Of a stretch of 64,000 nt of DNA, positions 25,768 through 34,207 are shown in pieces. The DNA lies in NCBI RefSeq assembly GCF_001428525.1, contig NZ_LMHW01000013.1, forward strand, positions 653,132-717,131. Direction: 5' to 3'. Within the stretch, counting starts at the first letter, position 1; each line of letters begins with the position of its first letter. This DNA comes from Flavobacterium sp. Root186. GTDB taxonomy: Bacteria; Bacteroidota; Bacteroidia; Flavobacteriales; Flavobacteriaceae. The translations under genes and the position numbers were made by a program. Under the pieces are notes generated by a model. That model was not told the DNA's origin and did no database searches. It saw only the letters and a program-made list of their open reading frames with translations.

Positions 25768-26823
25768 CTATAATTCGATTAAATCCAAAACCTCTATTTG
25801 ACAATCTTCAACAAACACAGTTCCCCATGATAATCCTACACCAAAACCGCACATTAGCAAATTAGAAGATTTATTTTCTATTTTATCTTTTAATTCTGAC
25901 ACTATGGTTAACGGAATTGTAGCAGATGAAGTGTTTCCAAAATGCTGTAAGGAATACGGAACTTTTTCAACTGGCAGTTTTAATTTTTTGGCAATCATTT
26001 TATTCATCATCAAATTTGCCTGATGAAAAATAAAGTAATCTATTTTTTCTTTATCAATTGCATATTTTTCTAACAGCTTATTTACTGTTTTAGGTCCCTG
26101 CGATATTCCAAAGCCAAAAACATCCATACCATCAAGAACCAAATCACAGGAATTACGGCTAATTCCTTCTTCAATAATTTTTATTTCTAAAGAATCAGCG
26201 TTTATTCTGTTTCTTGATCCTCCATCGGGTACAATAATAGTTTTATAACCTGATCCGTCTGTTCCTAAATCAAAAAGCATGTTTCCCGTATTTTCGTTAA
26301 GTTCAAATGCGGTTGCGCTTCCGGCATCTCCAAAAAGCGGTAATGTACTTTTATCTTTATTTGAAACAATTTTACTAATTGTATCTCCTGCCAAAAGCAA
26401 ACCTTTTTTTAAGCCTGTTGCTTTCATCATTCCTGCAATAATAGACATTCCATATACATATCCTGAACATCCCAGAGGAACATCAAAAGCAATACAATTG
26501 GTAGATAAACCTAATCTGTCTTGAAGAATGGCCGCAGAAATTGGCAAAATATAATCGCCGGTTTGTGAAACAAAAACCAAAATTTCGATTTCGTCTTTCT
26601 GCCAATTTAAATCTTTAATTAATTTTTCAGCAGATTCGCAGCATAAATCAGACGTACAAATTTCTTTTGCAGCAATACGTCGTTCTTCAACTCCTGTTAC
26701 ATCTATAAATTTTTGAATTTCTTCCTTTGTCAATATATCCAAGTCAATATTGCGTTCCTTATTTTTAGGAACACAGCAAGAAATACCTTTTATTGCAATA
26801 TCATTTATTGAAAAAACGGCCAT
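25768..26823 (-). CDS. 3-oxoacyl-ACP synthase III-like ketosynthase (first copy)
   Basis: This 351-residue ketosynthase has an intact triad: Cys119 in PLGCSGYVYGMS, His in IFHQANLMMN, and Asn in FGNTSSATIP. It is recognisably related to the second copy at 22941 (same motif order and similar length) but well diverged, so each may accept a different acyl group. It lies 4 bp after the acyl carrier protein gene and 1 bp before the ketoreductase gene. Housekeeping FabH would usually sit with plsX or rpmF, which are absent here. Confidence 0.88.
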   Translation of the reverse strand: MAVFSINDIAIKGISCCVPKNKERNIDLDILTKEEIQKFIDVTGVEERRIAAKEICTSDLCCESAEKLIKDLNWQKDEIEILVFVSQTGDYILPISAAILQDRLGLSTNCIAFDVPLGCSGYVYGMSIIAGMMKATGLKKGLLLAGDTISKIVSNKDKSTLPLFGDAGSATAFELNENTGNMLFDLGTDGSGYKTIIVPDGGSRNRINADSLEIKIIEEGISRNSCDLVLDGMDVFGFGISQGPKTVNKLLEKYAIDKEKIDYFIFHQANLMMNKMIAKKLKLPVEKVPYSLQHFGNTSSATIPLTIVSELKDKIENKSSNLLMCGFGVGLSWGTVFVEDCQIEVLDLIEL

Positions 26824-26827
26824 TTAA

Positions 26828-27058
26828 TTATCCTTTATTTTTAATTATTTCGAAGATGTCATTTAATGAATCTGAAGATTTAATATCATCTCCTGTTAAC
26901 TTCACAGAATATTCTTCATCAGCCATTGCAATTAATGATAAAGCCGTTAATGAATTCCACTCATCTAAATCTCTAAAAACAGTTTCCTGTGTAATTAAAG
27001 CCGCATCTGTATCATCTAAAATATCTGCAAAATTTTTCAAAAAAGCGTTGATTTCCAT
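26828..27058 (-). CDS. dedicated acyl carrier protein
   Basis: This 76-residue acidic helical protein has the size and layout of an acyl carrier protein. The phosphopantetheine attachment site is probably Ser36 in DEWNSLTALSLI; the common DSL is replaced by NSL, a variant seen in carriers of secondary pathways. It is the first gene of the operon that continues with ketosynthase, ketoreductase, Rieske oxygenase, ketosynthase and acyltransferase. It carries the growing acyl chain. A leader of about 190 nt precedes it. Confidence 0.85.
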   Translation of the reverse strand: MEINAFLKNFADILDDTDAALITQETVFRDLDEWNSLTALSLIAMADEEYSVKLTGDDIKSSDSLNDIFEIIKNKG

Positions 27059-27253
27059 AGTAATCCTATAATTTATTTTTGTTTATTCTTTTAATATTGA
27101 TTTTCGAAAACATCAAAAAAGCATTCCTTTAATTTCATTAAAACCTCTTAAAACCTTGTCTGTCAAGCACGTTAACAACGAGTTTAACTTCCTGCAATGT
27201 TATAATAGCTATTAATACCAAAAATTAAGGTTTCTTTTCCTAATTTTACCCCG

Positions 27254-27261
27254 CAAATATA
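27254..27261 (-). promoter_or_regulatory. -7 promoter element of the acyl-carrier operon
   Basis: The minus strand reads TATATTTG, a perfect match. It predicts a leader of about 190 nt before the acyl carrier protein start. The leader holds two possible hairpins at 27221-27247 and 27098-27114. The divergent DegT gene begins 50 bp away; I see no canonical -7 element for it, only TAATTTTA. Confidence 0.45.
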
Positions 27262-27311
27262 ACAATAGTTTATCCGTAATGATAAATTAAACTCATTAAA
27301 TCCATAATTAA

Positions 27312-28388
27312 ATGATTCCTGTAACCAAAACTTTTTTGCCCCCGCAAGAAGAATATAATTCTTATGTAAAACGTGCATGGGATAAAGTTTGGCTAACAAA
27401 TAGAGGCGAACTTACTTTAGAATTAGAAGATAAACTTAAAAATCTTCTTAACGTTTCTAATTTGATAATTACTAATAACGGTACAATCCCTATTCAAATT
27501 GCATTAAAACTCTTTGGAGAAGGCGGTGAAATCATCACTACGCCATTTTCATATGTTGCTACGTCTGCAGCAATTGTATGGGAAAACTGCAAACCTGTTT
27601 TTGTAGATATCAATCCGAATTATTTAACAATTGACGAGACTAAAATAGAAGCTGCAATAACGCCAAAAACAACTGCCATATTAGCAACCCATGTTTTTGG
27701 AAATCCTTGTGATGTTATTGCCATTGAAAATATTGCAAAAAAACATAATTTAAAAGTTATTTATGATGCCGCACATTGTTTTGGAGTTAAATTCAATAAC
27801 CAGTCTCTATTTAATTTTGGCGATGTAAGCACCTGTAGTTTTCACGCCACTAAATTATTCCATACGGGAGAAGGCGGCGCTATGTTTTGTAACGATGCTG
27901 CTGTTTTTCATCAACTTTACTACAGCCATAATTTTGGGCATAATGGTCCTTTAGCTTTTCATGGCTTAGGAATAAATGCAAAAATTTCTGAACTGCAGTC
28001 GGCAATGGGGCTGGCGGTACTTCCTTATATGGATCACATTATTTCTGAAAGAAAAAAAGTGGTTGACTACTATAATAACAACTTAAATTTCAATGCTGTA
28101 AAATCTTTAAAAATAAGAGAAAACACAGAATGGAATTATAGTTATTACCCTGTAATTTTAGATTCTGAAGAGACTTTATTGCAGGTTTCAGAAGCTTTAG
28201 CAAAAGAAAATATAATTCCCCGACGTTATTTTTATCCTTCTTTGAATACTATAGAATATACAAAAGGAGAAAAAATGCCTGTTTCTGAATCTATTGCATC
28301 GCGGATTTTATGTTTACCGCTTTATGTAGGAATTCCTGAAGCGGATTTAGAAAATATAACTCAAATTATAAATACACAAACATCATAA
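27312..28388 (+). CDS. DegT/DnrJ/EryC1-family PLP sugar aminotransferase
   Basis: This 358-residue enzyme transfers an amino group from glutamate to a nucleotide-linked keto sugar. The PLP lysine is Lys181 in SFHATKLFHTGEGG, and the PLP-binding Asp lies in YDAAHCFGV near residue 152. The family includes PglE, FdtB and ArnB, which make 4-amino- or 3-amino-dideoxy sugars. It is divergent from the acyl-carrier operon, which ends with a PglD-like acyltransferase, so it probably makes the amino sugar that receives the acyl group. The dehydratase that would supply the keto sugar is not in the window. Confidence 0.88.
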   Translation: MIPVTKTFLPPQEEYNSYVKRAWDKVWLTNRGELTLELEDKLKNLLNVSNLIITNNGTIPIQIALKLFGEGGEIITTPFSYVATSAAIVWENCKPVFVDINPNYLTIDETKIEAAITPKTTAILATHVFGNPCDVIAIENIAKKHNLKVIYDAAHCFGVKFNNQSLFNFGDVSTCSFHATKLFHTGEGGAMFCNDAAVFHQLYYSHNFGHNGPLAFHGLGINAKISELQSAMGLAVLPYMDHIISERKKVVDYYNNNLNFNAVKSLKIRENTEWNYSYYPVILDSEETLLQVSEALAKENIIPRRYFYPSLNTIEYTKGEKMPVSESIASRILCLPLYVGIPEADLENITQIINTQTS

Positions 28389-28427
28389 TAAACAGCATTT
28401 GCTATTATTATTAAAAATATTTAGGTC

Positions 28428-29000
28428 ATGAATCAAGATATCAATACTGAAGTTCACAATGCTTACGAGGTAATTAAAGAAGGCGGCATTATTCTTTACC
28501 CAACAGATACTGTTTGGGGAATAGGTTGTGACGCCACTAATCCTGAAGCTGTCGCCAAAATTTACAAACTAAAACAACGCGCCGAAACGCAAAGCATGAT
28601 TGTTTTAATGAATGGAGAAAAAATGATTTATAACGTTTTTAAAAACGTTCCTGAGGTGGCTTGGCAGATTATGGATTTATCTGAAAAACCGACAACTTTA
28701 ATTTTAGACGAAGCCAGAAACGTTGCGCATAATATTATTGCAGCTGATAAATCACTTGGAATAAGATTGGTAAAAGAACCTTTTTGTTTCAAATTAATGG
28801 AAAGAATGAAAAAACCATTGGTTTCAACTTCTGCGAATATTTCAGGACAGCCTACTCCAATATCTTTCAAAGATATTAATCCCGAAATTATCAAAGGTGT
28901 TGATTATGTCGTAAAACTAAATCAGGACAAAATTGCCGGAAAACCATCAACAATCATCAAATTAACAAACGATTCGCAGGTTAAAGTTATTCGTAAATAG
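28428..29000 (+). CDS. L-threonylcarbamoyladenylate synthase (Sua5/YrdC family)
   Basis: This 190-residue enzyme makes threonylcarbamoyl-AMP from threonine, bicarbonate and ATP for t6A37 modification of tRNAs that read ANN codons. Conserved family blocks are GGIILYPTDTVWGIGCDA near residues 15-32, KLKQR, and LVSTSANISGQPTP near 129-142. It is the short, YrdC-like form without the C-terminal Sua5 domain. It starts 39 bp after the aminotransferase gene, in the same direction. Confidence 0.92.
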   Translation: MNQDINTEVHNAYEVIKEGGIILYPTDTVWGIGCDATNPEAVAKIYKLKQRAETQSMIVLMNGEKMIYNVFKNVPEVAWQIMDLSEKPTTLILDEARNVAHNIIAADKSLGIRLVKEPFCFKLMERMKKPLVSTSANISGQPTPISFKDINPEIIKGVDYVVKLNQDKIAGKPSTIIKLTNDSQVKVIRK

Positions 29001-29007
29001 TTTTTTT

Positions 29008-29042
29008 GTTTCAGGTTTCAAGTTCTGTTCGAAACCTGAAAC
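29008..29042. repeat. Perfect inverted repeat between the Sua5-like gene and the cysteine desulfurase gene
   Basis: A perfect 12 bp stem (GTTTCAGGTTTC and its complement) with an 11-base loop fills the 50 bp between two convergent genes. The right arm continues with another CTGAAAC unit. It may act as a transcription end, though the T-tract is on the wrong side for a classic terminator. Confidence 0.6.
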
Positions 29043-29050
29043 CTGAAACT

Positions 29051-30175
29051 TTAAACAACTTTAAGGCTCTCAATCAACCAATCAATATCTTCTTTTGTGT
29101 TGTAATGACTAAATGAAATTCGGAGATTTGGTAATTTTAAATCATTCTCCGAAAGCATTTCTTTTAAAACGTGTGAGGGTTTTATACTTCCGGATTGGCA
29201 GGCACTTCCTCTGGAAACTGCAATTCCTTTCATATCTAAACTAAATAAAAGCATTGAAGTTTTATCCGAAGAAAAAGGAAGCGTTATATTAATGATATTA
29301 TAGAAATCATCTTTTTTTCCGTTAATTCTAAAACCAGGAAAATTAAGTTCCAATTGTTCAATAAGATATTTTTTCAGGTCAGTAATATGATTTCTTTCTG
29401 TATCTAAATTTTCATACGAAAGAGACAAAGCCTTTGCCATTCCGGCAATTTGATGCACGGCTTCTGTTCCGGCACGGAGTCCTTTTTCTTGTTCTCCGCC
29501 AAAAATTAAGGGCTGTAAACCAGAATTTTTTCGAATAAAAGCAAAACCAACGCCTTTTGGTCCATGAAATTTATGTGCACTTGCCAAAATAAAATCTACA
29601 GGGATTTTTTGAAGATCGATTTCCGTTTTCCCAACCGATTGAACAGTATCTGAATGAAATAAAGCATTGTATTGTTTGCAAATAACTCCCACTCTTTCCA
29701 GATCTAAAACAGTTCCCGTTTCGTTGTTTACATGCATTAAACTAACAATCGTTTTCTTTTCGTCAGAAAGTAAATTAGAAAAATGCGTTAAATCAATACT
29801 TCCGTCTTGATTAACATTTACGTAATCAACTTGAATATTATAATCTGACTGCAGCGCCAAAACACTGTACAAAACAGCGTGATGTTCAATTTTAGTAGTT
29901 ATAATACGCTCTACCTTTAAATCTTCAACAGCCGATCTCAAAATCCAGTTATTTGCTTCTGTTCCGCCAGAAGTAAAAATAATTTCCTGTGCAGAGCAGT
30001 TTAAATGCTTGGCAATACTTTTTCTTGAAAGTTCTAAAACTGTTTTAGCATTTCGTCCAAAACTATGCGTAGAAGACGGGTTACCAAAATCGTCTGCCAT
30101 AATTTTAGTCATTTCCTGAATTACTTCAGGTCGCATAGCAGTTGTTGAGGCGTTATCGAGGTATACTTTTTTCAT
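29051..30175 (-). CDS. cysteine desulfurase (NifS/IscS family)
   Basis: This PLP enzyme of about 374 residues removes sulfur from cysteine for iron-sulfur cluster or thio-nucleoside synthesis. It begins MKKVYLDNASTTAMRPEV and has the PLP lysine in SAHKFHGPKGVGF near residue 195 and the active-site Cys in SRGSACQSGSIKPSHVL near residue 320. The ATG at 30175 is used instead of the upstream 30199, because a perfect -7 element at 30181-30188 lies between them. No iscU or other cluster genes are adjacent. Confidence 0.93.
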   Translation of the reverse strand: MKKVYLDNASTTAMRPEVIQEMTKIMADDFGNPSSTHSFGRNAKTVLELSRKSIAKHLNCSAQEIIFTSGGTEANNWILRSAVEDLKVERIITTKIEHHAVLYSVLALQSDYNIQVDYVNVNQDGSIDLTHFSNLLSDEKKTIVSLMHVNNETGTVLDLERVGVICKQYNALFHSDTVQSVGKTEIDLQKIPVDFILASAHKFHGPKGVGFAFIRKNSGLQPLIFGGEQEKGLRAGTEAVHQIAGMAKALSLSYENLDTERNHITDLKKYLIEQLELNFPGFRINGKKDDFYNIINITLPFSSDKTSMLLFSLDMKGIAVSRGSACQSGSIKPSHVLKEMLSENDLKLPNLRISFSHYNTKEDIDWLIESLKVV

Positions 30176-30180
30176 TGATG

Positions 30181-30188
30181 CAAAGTTA
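30181..30188 (-). promoter_or_regulatory. -7 promoter element of the cysteine desulfurase gene
   Basis: The minus strand reads TAACTTTG, a perfect match only 5 bp before the ATG at 30175. The predicted transcript has a leader of about zero, so it may be leaderless. Confidence 0.5.
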
Positions 30189-30236
30189 TGAAATATCAAT
30201 TGTCTAATCTAAAAGATCATTTGCCAAATTTTTCAC

Positions 30237-30244
30237 TATTTTTG
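30237..30244 (+). promoter_or_regulatory. -7 promoter element of the lipoprotein gene at 30262
   Basis: TATTTTTG is a perfect match 17 bp before the ATG. Confidence 0.5.
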
Positions 30245-30261
30245 ACCCAAATAAAATTACG

Positions 30262-31272
30262 ATGAAAAAATATGCAAGCCTTTTAATATTGGCTCTTTTG
30301 TTAAACGGCTGCGACGATGGCGATTTAACAGTAGATACAATCAATTTTGAAGATATTCAAACTTCGGCCAGTTGTCCTAATTCAAGCACTGACGAGACTG
30401 CTCCAACTCTAATTTACAAATTAAAAACTCAGGAATCATTAGTAATTCAGCTGCCTGCAAACAGTATCAAAAATGATGCTACTCCAATTGGAGCCCCACT
30501 TACTTATGACATTAATAATTCAACTTATCGTGTGCTTTACAGAGCTTACGATGGTACCGTTGCGGTTAATAATATTTGCGGTACAATACCGCCAAGAACA
30601 CCAAATGTAACGGAAGAATGGCAGGCTACAGCGGGTATAATTGAAATTACATCAACGCAGGTTACAGGTGATAAAAGCACAACTGACGGAAGTACAAGAA
30701 TTACAGGTTATAATCATCAAATTGTTTTTAGAAACATTACTTTCTTAAAACCTGCAGGTCCTCAAACAGAAGAAGAATTTGTTTTCGGAAATTACACTAC
30801 TGGACCAGATCCGCTATATTTAACTTTTACAACTGCACCAACACAATGTACAGATAAGAAACAAGTTTTTAATTTTAACCCAACTTCTTATATGCAGGTT
30901 AATAACCTTGATCAAACACTTATTCAACAAGTAGTAGGTACAAGATCTGCAGCAATAACAGCAACAGCAAACAATATAACGTATACTACTTTTAAATCTA
31001 ATACAGGAACTTTAACCAGCTCGTATTTTTGTATAAGCCCAGCACCATCAGCTCCGGCTGTAAGTACAGTATGGAACAGTGTAGTAGATAACAATGGTAT
31101 CGTTGAAGTTACAACAACAGCAACAGGAACAACAAGTATTGTTTACAAGCACACTATTACCATAAAAAATGTTACTCTTAAAAAAGGAAACAGCAGTTTT
31201 TATTTAGCTGATGATTTTGTTCTTGGTACAATAACTGATGCACCTGTAACTGCACCTACGGCTAAAAAATAA
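30262..31272 (+). CDS. hypothetical lipoprotein with two homologous domains
   Basis: This 336-residue exported lipoprotein has the signal MKKYASLLILALLLNGC with Cys17 as the lipid site. The rest is rich in Thr, Ser and Asn, with predicted beta strands. Two halves look related: each runs from a Cys-containing opening through a strand with a trailing Gly-(I/V)-(I/V)-E-(I/V)-T motif, a strand H-x-I-x-(F/I)-(R/K)-N-(I/V)-T-(F/L), and ends in (E/D)DFV-(F/L)-G or EEFVFG. That suggests an internal duplication of about 150 residues. I do not recognise a named family. It is monocistronic, with a strong terminator downstream. Confidence 0.8.
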   Translation: MKKYASLLILALLLNGCDDGDLTVDTINFEDIQTSASCPNSSTDETAPTLIYKLKTQESLVIQLPANSIKNDATPIGAPLTYDINNSTYRVLYRAYDGTVAVNNICGTIPPRTPNVTEEWQATAGIIEITSTQVTGDKSTTDGSTRITGYNHQIVFRNITFLKPAGPQTEEEFVFGNYTTGPDPLYLTFTTAPTQCTDKKQVFNFNPTSYMQVNNLDQTLIQQVVGTRSAAITATANNITYTTFKSNTGTLTSSYFCISPAPSAPAVSTVWNSVVDNNGIVEVTTTATGTTSIVYKHTITIKNVTLKKGNSSFYLADDFVLGTITDAPVTAPTAKK

Positions 31273-31288
31273 CAAAAATTATTCTTAC

Positions 31289-31350
31289 AAAAAAAGTCTG
31301 TTTTTTGATCCGGTTTTTTAATAAATCAGATTCAAAAACAGACTTTTTTT
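31289..31350. terminator. Bidirectional terminator between the lipoprotein gene and smr
   Basis: A 17 bp stem, AAAAAAAGTCTGTTTTT with its complement, encloses a 28-base loop and has A- and T-tracts on both sides. It lies between convergent genes. Confidence 0.82.
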
Positions 31351-31390
31351 TATGTTTAAAAATAAACGATTTTAAGATTTTAAAATCATT

Positions 31391-31942
31391 TTATTTAGTA
31401 TTTTGACGAATATAAACTTCCGTCGCGCCTAAGCCATATTTTTGATAATTGGCATCTTGAAAATCAATTCCGTCATAACGACCCAATAAAAAATCAAGCT
31501 CGGCTTTTAAAATCCCTTCACCGACGCCGTGAATAAAAACGATTTTTGGAATGCGGTTTCTAATCGCAAATTCAATATGTCTTTTTGCCGTTTCTGTCTG
31601 CAGCGTTAAGATATCGTAATTTGACATTCCGCGTTTATTTGGGACCAGTTTTTCAATATGCAAATCAAATTCCGGAGCTGCAATTTCACGTTTATCTTTC
31701 TTTTCCTTAACAAAACTTCTTGGTTTTGGCTCTGTTTTTTCTTTTGAAACTTCTTCTAAATCAATTCTTTTAATAGAATTCATTAAATTACTGGAATCCT
31801 GAACCTTAAGTAGTTCATTGACAAAAAATGTCATCATAAATCCATCCTCAGTTTCAATCAAAACTTCTTTATTTTTAACCGAAACTACTGTTCCGTTTAT
31901 CGCTTCGTCTAACACCGAAACTTTATCTCCTTTACTCAACAT
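31391..31942 (-). CDS. Smr-domain (MutS2 C-terminal-like) protein
   Basis: This 183-residue protein has a C-terminal Smr domain from about residue 95, beginning FDLHIEKLVP and carrying the key loop HGVGEGILKAEL near residues 141-152. The N-terminal part (residues 1-50) is an SH3/KOW-like strand region. Smr domains are nucleases or nucleic-acid binders; stand-alone forms act in translation quality control or DNA processing. The start overlaps the 3' end of the small membrane protein gene upstream by 11 bp, so the two are coupled. Confidence 0.85.
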   Translation of the reverse strand: MLSKGDKVSVLDEAINGTVVSVKNKEVLIETEDGFMMTFFVNELLKVQDSSNLMNSIKRIDLEEVSKEKTEPKPRSFVKEKKDKREIAAPEFDLHIEKLVPNKRGMSNYDILTLQTETAKRHIEFAIRNRIPKIVFIHGVGEGILKAELDFLLGRYDGIDFQDANYQKYGLGATEVYIRQNTK

Positions 31943-32117
31943 CCTGCTCCTCTTTTTCTTGATTTTTACTTGGCGTTTTTGCGCTTAACTGCATCATTCC
32001 ATACATAAAAACTGCAATTGCAATTACCATAATATAGATATTTTTATCATCAGAAACCTGCTCATATAATGCAACTGAAATGGCAAGAATCATAATTAAA
32101 ATTTTAAAAGCTTTCAT
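31932..32117 (-). CDS. small hypothetical membrane protein
   Basis: This 61-residue protein has two hydrophobic segments (about residues 4-19 and 27-44) and a charged C-terminus, KTPSKNQEKEEQDVE. Its stop overlaps the smr start by 11 bp, so the two are translated from one message. I do not recognise a family. No function can be inferred beyond likely inner-membrane location. Confidence 0.65.
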   Translation of the reverse strand: MKAFKILIMILAISVALYEQVSDDKNIYIMVIAIAVFMYGMMQLSAKTPSKNQEKEEQDVE

Positions 32118-32221
32118 TTTCTAAAGTTTAAGAATCCAAAAGTATAAAACTTTAAAATAGAAGTTTCTTTCTTCTGAAATGTTATCAAATATTTTTTTGT
32201 AAAATTGTAAAAAATTAACCT

Positions 32222-32506
32222 GTGAATTTAGAGAAATATATGATCCCCTGCCTCTTCAAAAAACTCTTTGGTTTTGAGTGTCTCGGCTGTGGCTTTCAAC
32301 GTTCTTTATTCTTACTTTTTCAAGGTGAGTTTTCGGCCGCTTTTAAAATGTATCCGGCCATCTACACTACCCTCTTATTTTTAATTTTACTGGCTTTATA
32401 TTTTTTAGATAAATCCAGAAATTATCAAAAAATTATCTGGAAAGCTGCGGGTATAAATATCTTTTTTATGTGTGTAGGTTATTACTACAAACACTTTTAT
32501 CTTTGA
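32222..32506 (+). CDS. DUF2752 family membrane protein
   Basis: This 94-residue protein has the DUF2752 signature: a short N-terminal CLFKKLFGFECLGCGFQRS with CxxCG-like cysteines, followed by a membrane helix, and another two helices at about 45-60 and 72-90. The function of the family is unknown. The start is probably the GTG at 32222; the ATG at 32240 would remove six residues and keep the conserved part. It is convergent with the DUF1003 gene, with 16 bp between the stops. Confidence 0.82.
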   Translation: MNLEKYMIPCLFKKLFGFECLGCGFQRSLFLLFQGEFSAAFKMYPAIYTTLLFLILLALYFLDKSRNYQKIIWKAAGINIFFMCVGYYYKHFYL

Positions 32507-32522
32507 TATTTTCAGGTTCGTT

Positions 32523-33224
32523 TTACTTCTTAATCTGATTCAAAATATCATTCATCATCTCAATTTGAACTTTCTGAATTTCGATTAATTCCTGCTGCTG
32601 ATGCATAATCAAATGGTCAATTTTATCGTGAATCATTCTTATTTCCAATTCAGATTTCAGGTTAATCATATAATCTTTTTTGGCACGGTTTCGGTCTTTT
32701 TCTTCCTGACGATTTTGACTCATCATAATTACGGGTGCCTGAAGTGCAGCAATACAGGATAAAATTAAATTCAATAAAATAAACGGATACGGATCAAAAC
32801 CTTTATCCAGCAAAAAATAAACATTTGAGCCAATCCAAACAATAATAAAAGATACAAACGAAATAATAAAAGTCCAGCTTCCGCCAAAATCTGCCACTTT
32901 ATCGGCTATTCTTTGTCCGAAACTTCTTTTTTCATCCTCATCTTCAACAATGCTTACGATTGATTTATCTTCTTTTAAAGATGAAATAACACTTTTTTCA
33001 AGATCTGAAAGCGTTCCAATTTCAGTCGACAGATAATTAGAAATATATTTTTGACGGTATTCATTCAATTCCTGAACCGAAATACAGTCATCGTCGCAAA
33101 ACGAAGGATGATCTTTTATAATAAGGCCTAAAATGGGATCGTGAATAGAAATACCGCAAATTTTCTCACTTTCGGGGAAAGAAATATCAGAAATCGAACT
33201 TTTAAAAGTTGAATTATTTTTCAT
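32523..33224 (-). CDS. DUF1003 family membrane protein
   Basis: This 233-residue protein has the DUF1003 core at about residues 100-190: FGQRIADKVADFGGSWTFI, two membrane helices, and the block APVIMMSQNRQEEKDR. An N-terminal cytosolic part of about 100 residues holds CGISIHDPILG and a Cys in FCDDDC. The C-terminus is a coiled-coil-like helix (HQQQELIEIQKVQIEMMNDI). Function is unknown; some relatives are annotated as cyclic-nucleotide-linked proteins, but nothing here supports that. Confidence 0.85.
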   Translation of the reverse strand: MKNNSTFKSSISDISFPESEKICGISIHDPILGLIIKDHPSFCDDDCISVQELNEYRQKYISNYLSTEIGTLSDLEKSVISSLKEDKSIVSIVEDEDEKRSFGQRIADKVADFGGSWTFIISFVSFIIVWIGSNVYFLLDKGFDPYPFILLNLILSCIAALQAPVIMMSQNRQEEKDRNRAKKDYMINLKSELEIRMIHDKIDHLIMHQQQELIEIQKVQIEMMNDILNQIKK

Positions 33225-33414
33225 TTTTGTAGATTTTATCCGCTAATTTAAACAATTAACTTCTTAAGAATCATATAAAATATAACCATTTATCAATCTT
33301 TCATTTATCACAAATACAATTCTGAAGCCAAAATTTCTTTAGTTAAATCGTGTCCTTATTTACAAAAAACGCCTTACTTTTAACGTTTTAAAATATCCAC
33401 TCAATTTTACTATT

Positions 33415-34206
33415 GTGACTAAAGACAATATCATACAAAATATTAAGGCTTTAAAAAGCCATTCAAATATAAACTACGGTATCAAAACCAAAACAGAAGA
33501 TTTTACCGAGAAGCTTTTCTACACTCTTTTTGATTCGAATGCGGCTCTTGACGAAAGCATTGATGAACTTGAAATCCGCTTTAAAGAAATAGCTGTTTTA
33601 GCCTGCAAAAAACCAGAAAATTTATGCGAATCGATTTGGGACAGATTTGTGGCAAAACTTCCAGGCGTTTTAGAAAAATTAAATCAGGATGCCGAATATA
33701 TTTTAGAAAATGATCCGGCATCAAACAGTATCGATGAAGTTTATTTAGCATATCCGGGCTTTTATGCCATTGCTATTTACAGATTAAGCCACGAATTGTA
33801 TCATTTAGATTTATTGCTGTTTTCAAGATTAATGAGCGAATATGCACATAGAATCACAGGAACTGATATTCATGCAGGCGCTGATATTGCTTCTCCATTT
33901 TTTATAGATCACGCCACAGGAATTGTTATTGGTCAAACCAGCGTTATTAAAAAACACGTTAAGATTTATCAGGGTGTTACACTGGGAGCTTTGAGCGTTA
34001 GTAAAGAAATGAAAAATGCGAAAAGACATCCAACCGTTGAAGCAAATGTCTGCATTTATGCCAATGCTACAATTTTAGGAGGCGAAACCATCATTGGAAA
34101 AAATAGTATTATTGGCGGTAATTCATGGGTTACTAAATCAATTCCCGAAGATTCGATTGTACTTAATACCACCACAACAGAAGTTAAAATAAAAGAAAAA
34201 AAATAA
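33415..34206 (+). CDS. cysE: serine O-acetyltransferase
   Basis: This 263-residue enzyme acetylates serine with acetyl-CoA, the first step of cysteine synthesis. The N-terminal helical domain leads to a left-handed beta-helix with the family motifs HRITGTDIHAGADI, FFIDHATGIVIG (catalytic His-Asp) and YQGVTLGALS. The start is a GTG (33415), as no in-frame ATG occurs nearby. The next gene, cysM, begins 1 bp after the stop, so the two-step pathway is one operon. The C-terminal tail KIKEKK is shorter than the enteric CysE tail that binds the sulfhydrylase. Confidence 0.92.
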   Translation: MTKDNIIQNIKALKSHSNINYGIKTKTEDFTEKLFYTLFDSNAALDESIDELEIRFKEIAVLACKKPENLCESIWDRFVAKLPGVLEKLNQDAEYILENDPASNSIDEVYLAYPGFYAIAIYRLSHELYHLDLLLFSRLMSEYAHRITGTDIHAGADIASPFFIDHATGIVIGQTSVIKKHVKIYQGVTLGALSVSKEMKNAKRHPTVEANVCIYANATILGGETIIGKNSIIGGNSWVTKSIPEDSIVLNTTTTEVKIKEKK

Positions 34207-34207
34207 A

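Noticed and set aside
22941..26823. Housekeeping fatty-acid synthesis (fabH, fabG, acpP)
   Set aside because: Two diverged KAS III copies, a Rieske oxygenase, an acyltransferase and glycosyltransferases surround the genes, while plsX, rpmF, fabD and fabF are absent. A dedicated secondary pathway fits better.
27184..27399. Open frame of 71 codons spanning the divergent promoter region on the minus strand
   Set aside because: It starts with a non-ATG codon inside the aminotransferase gene and crosses the predicted -7 element. It is not a gene; the region is better explained as promoter and leader.
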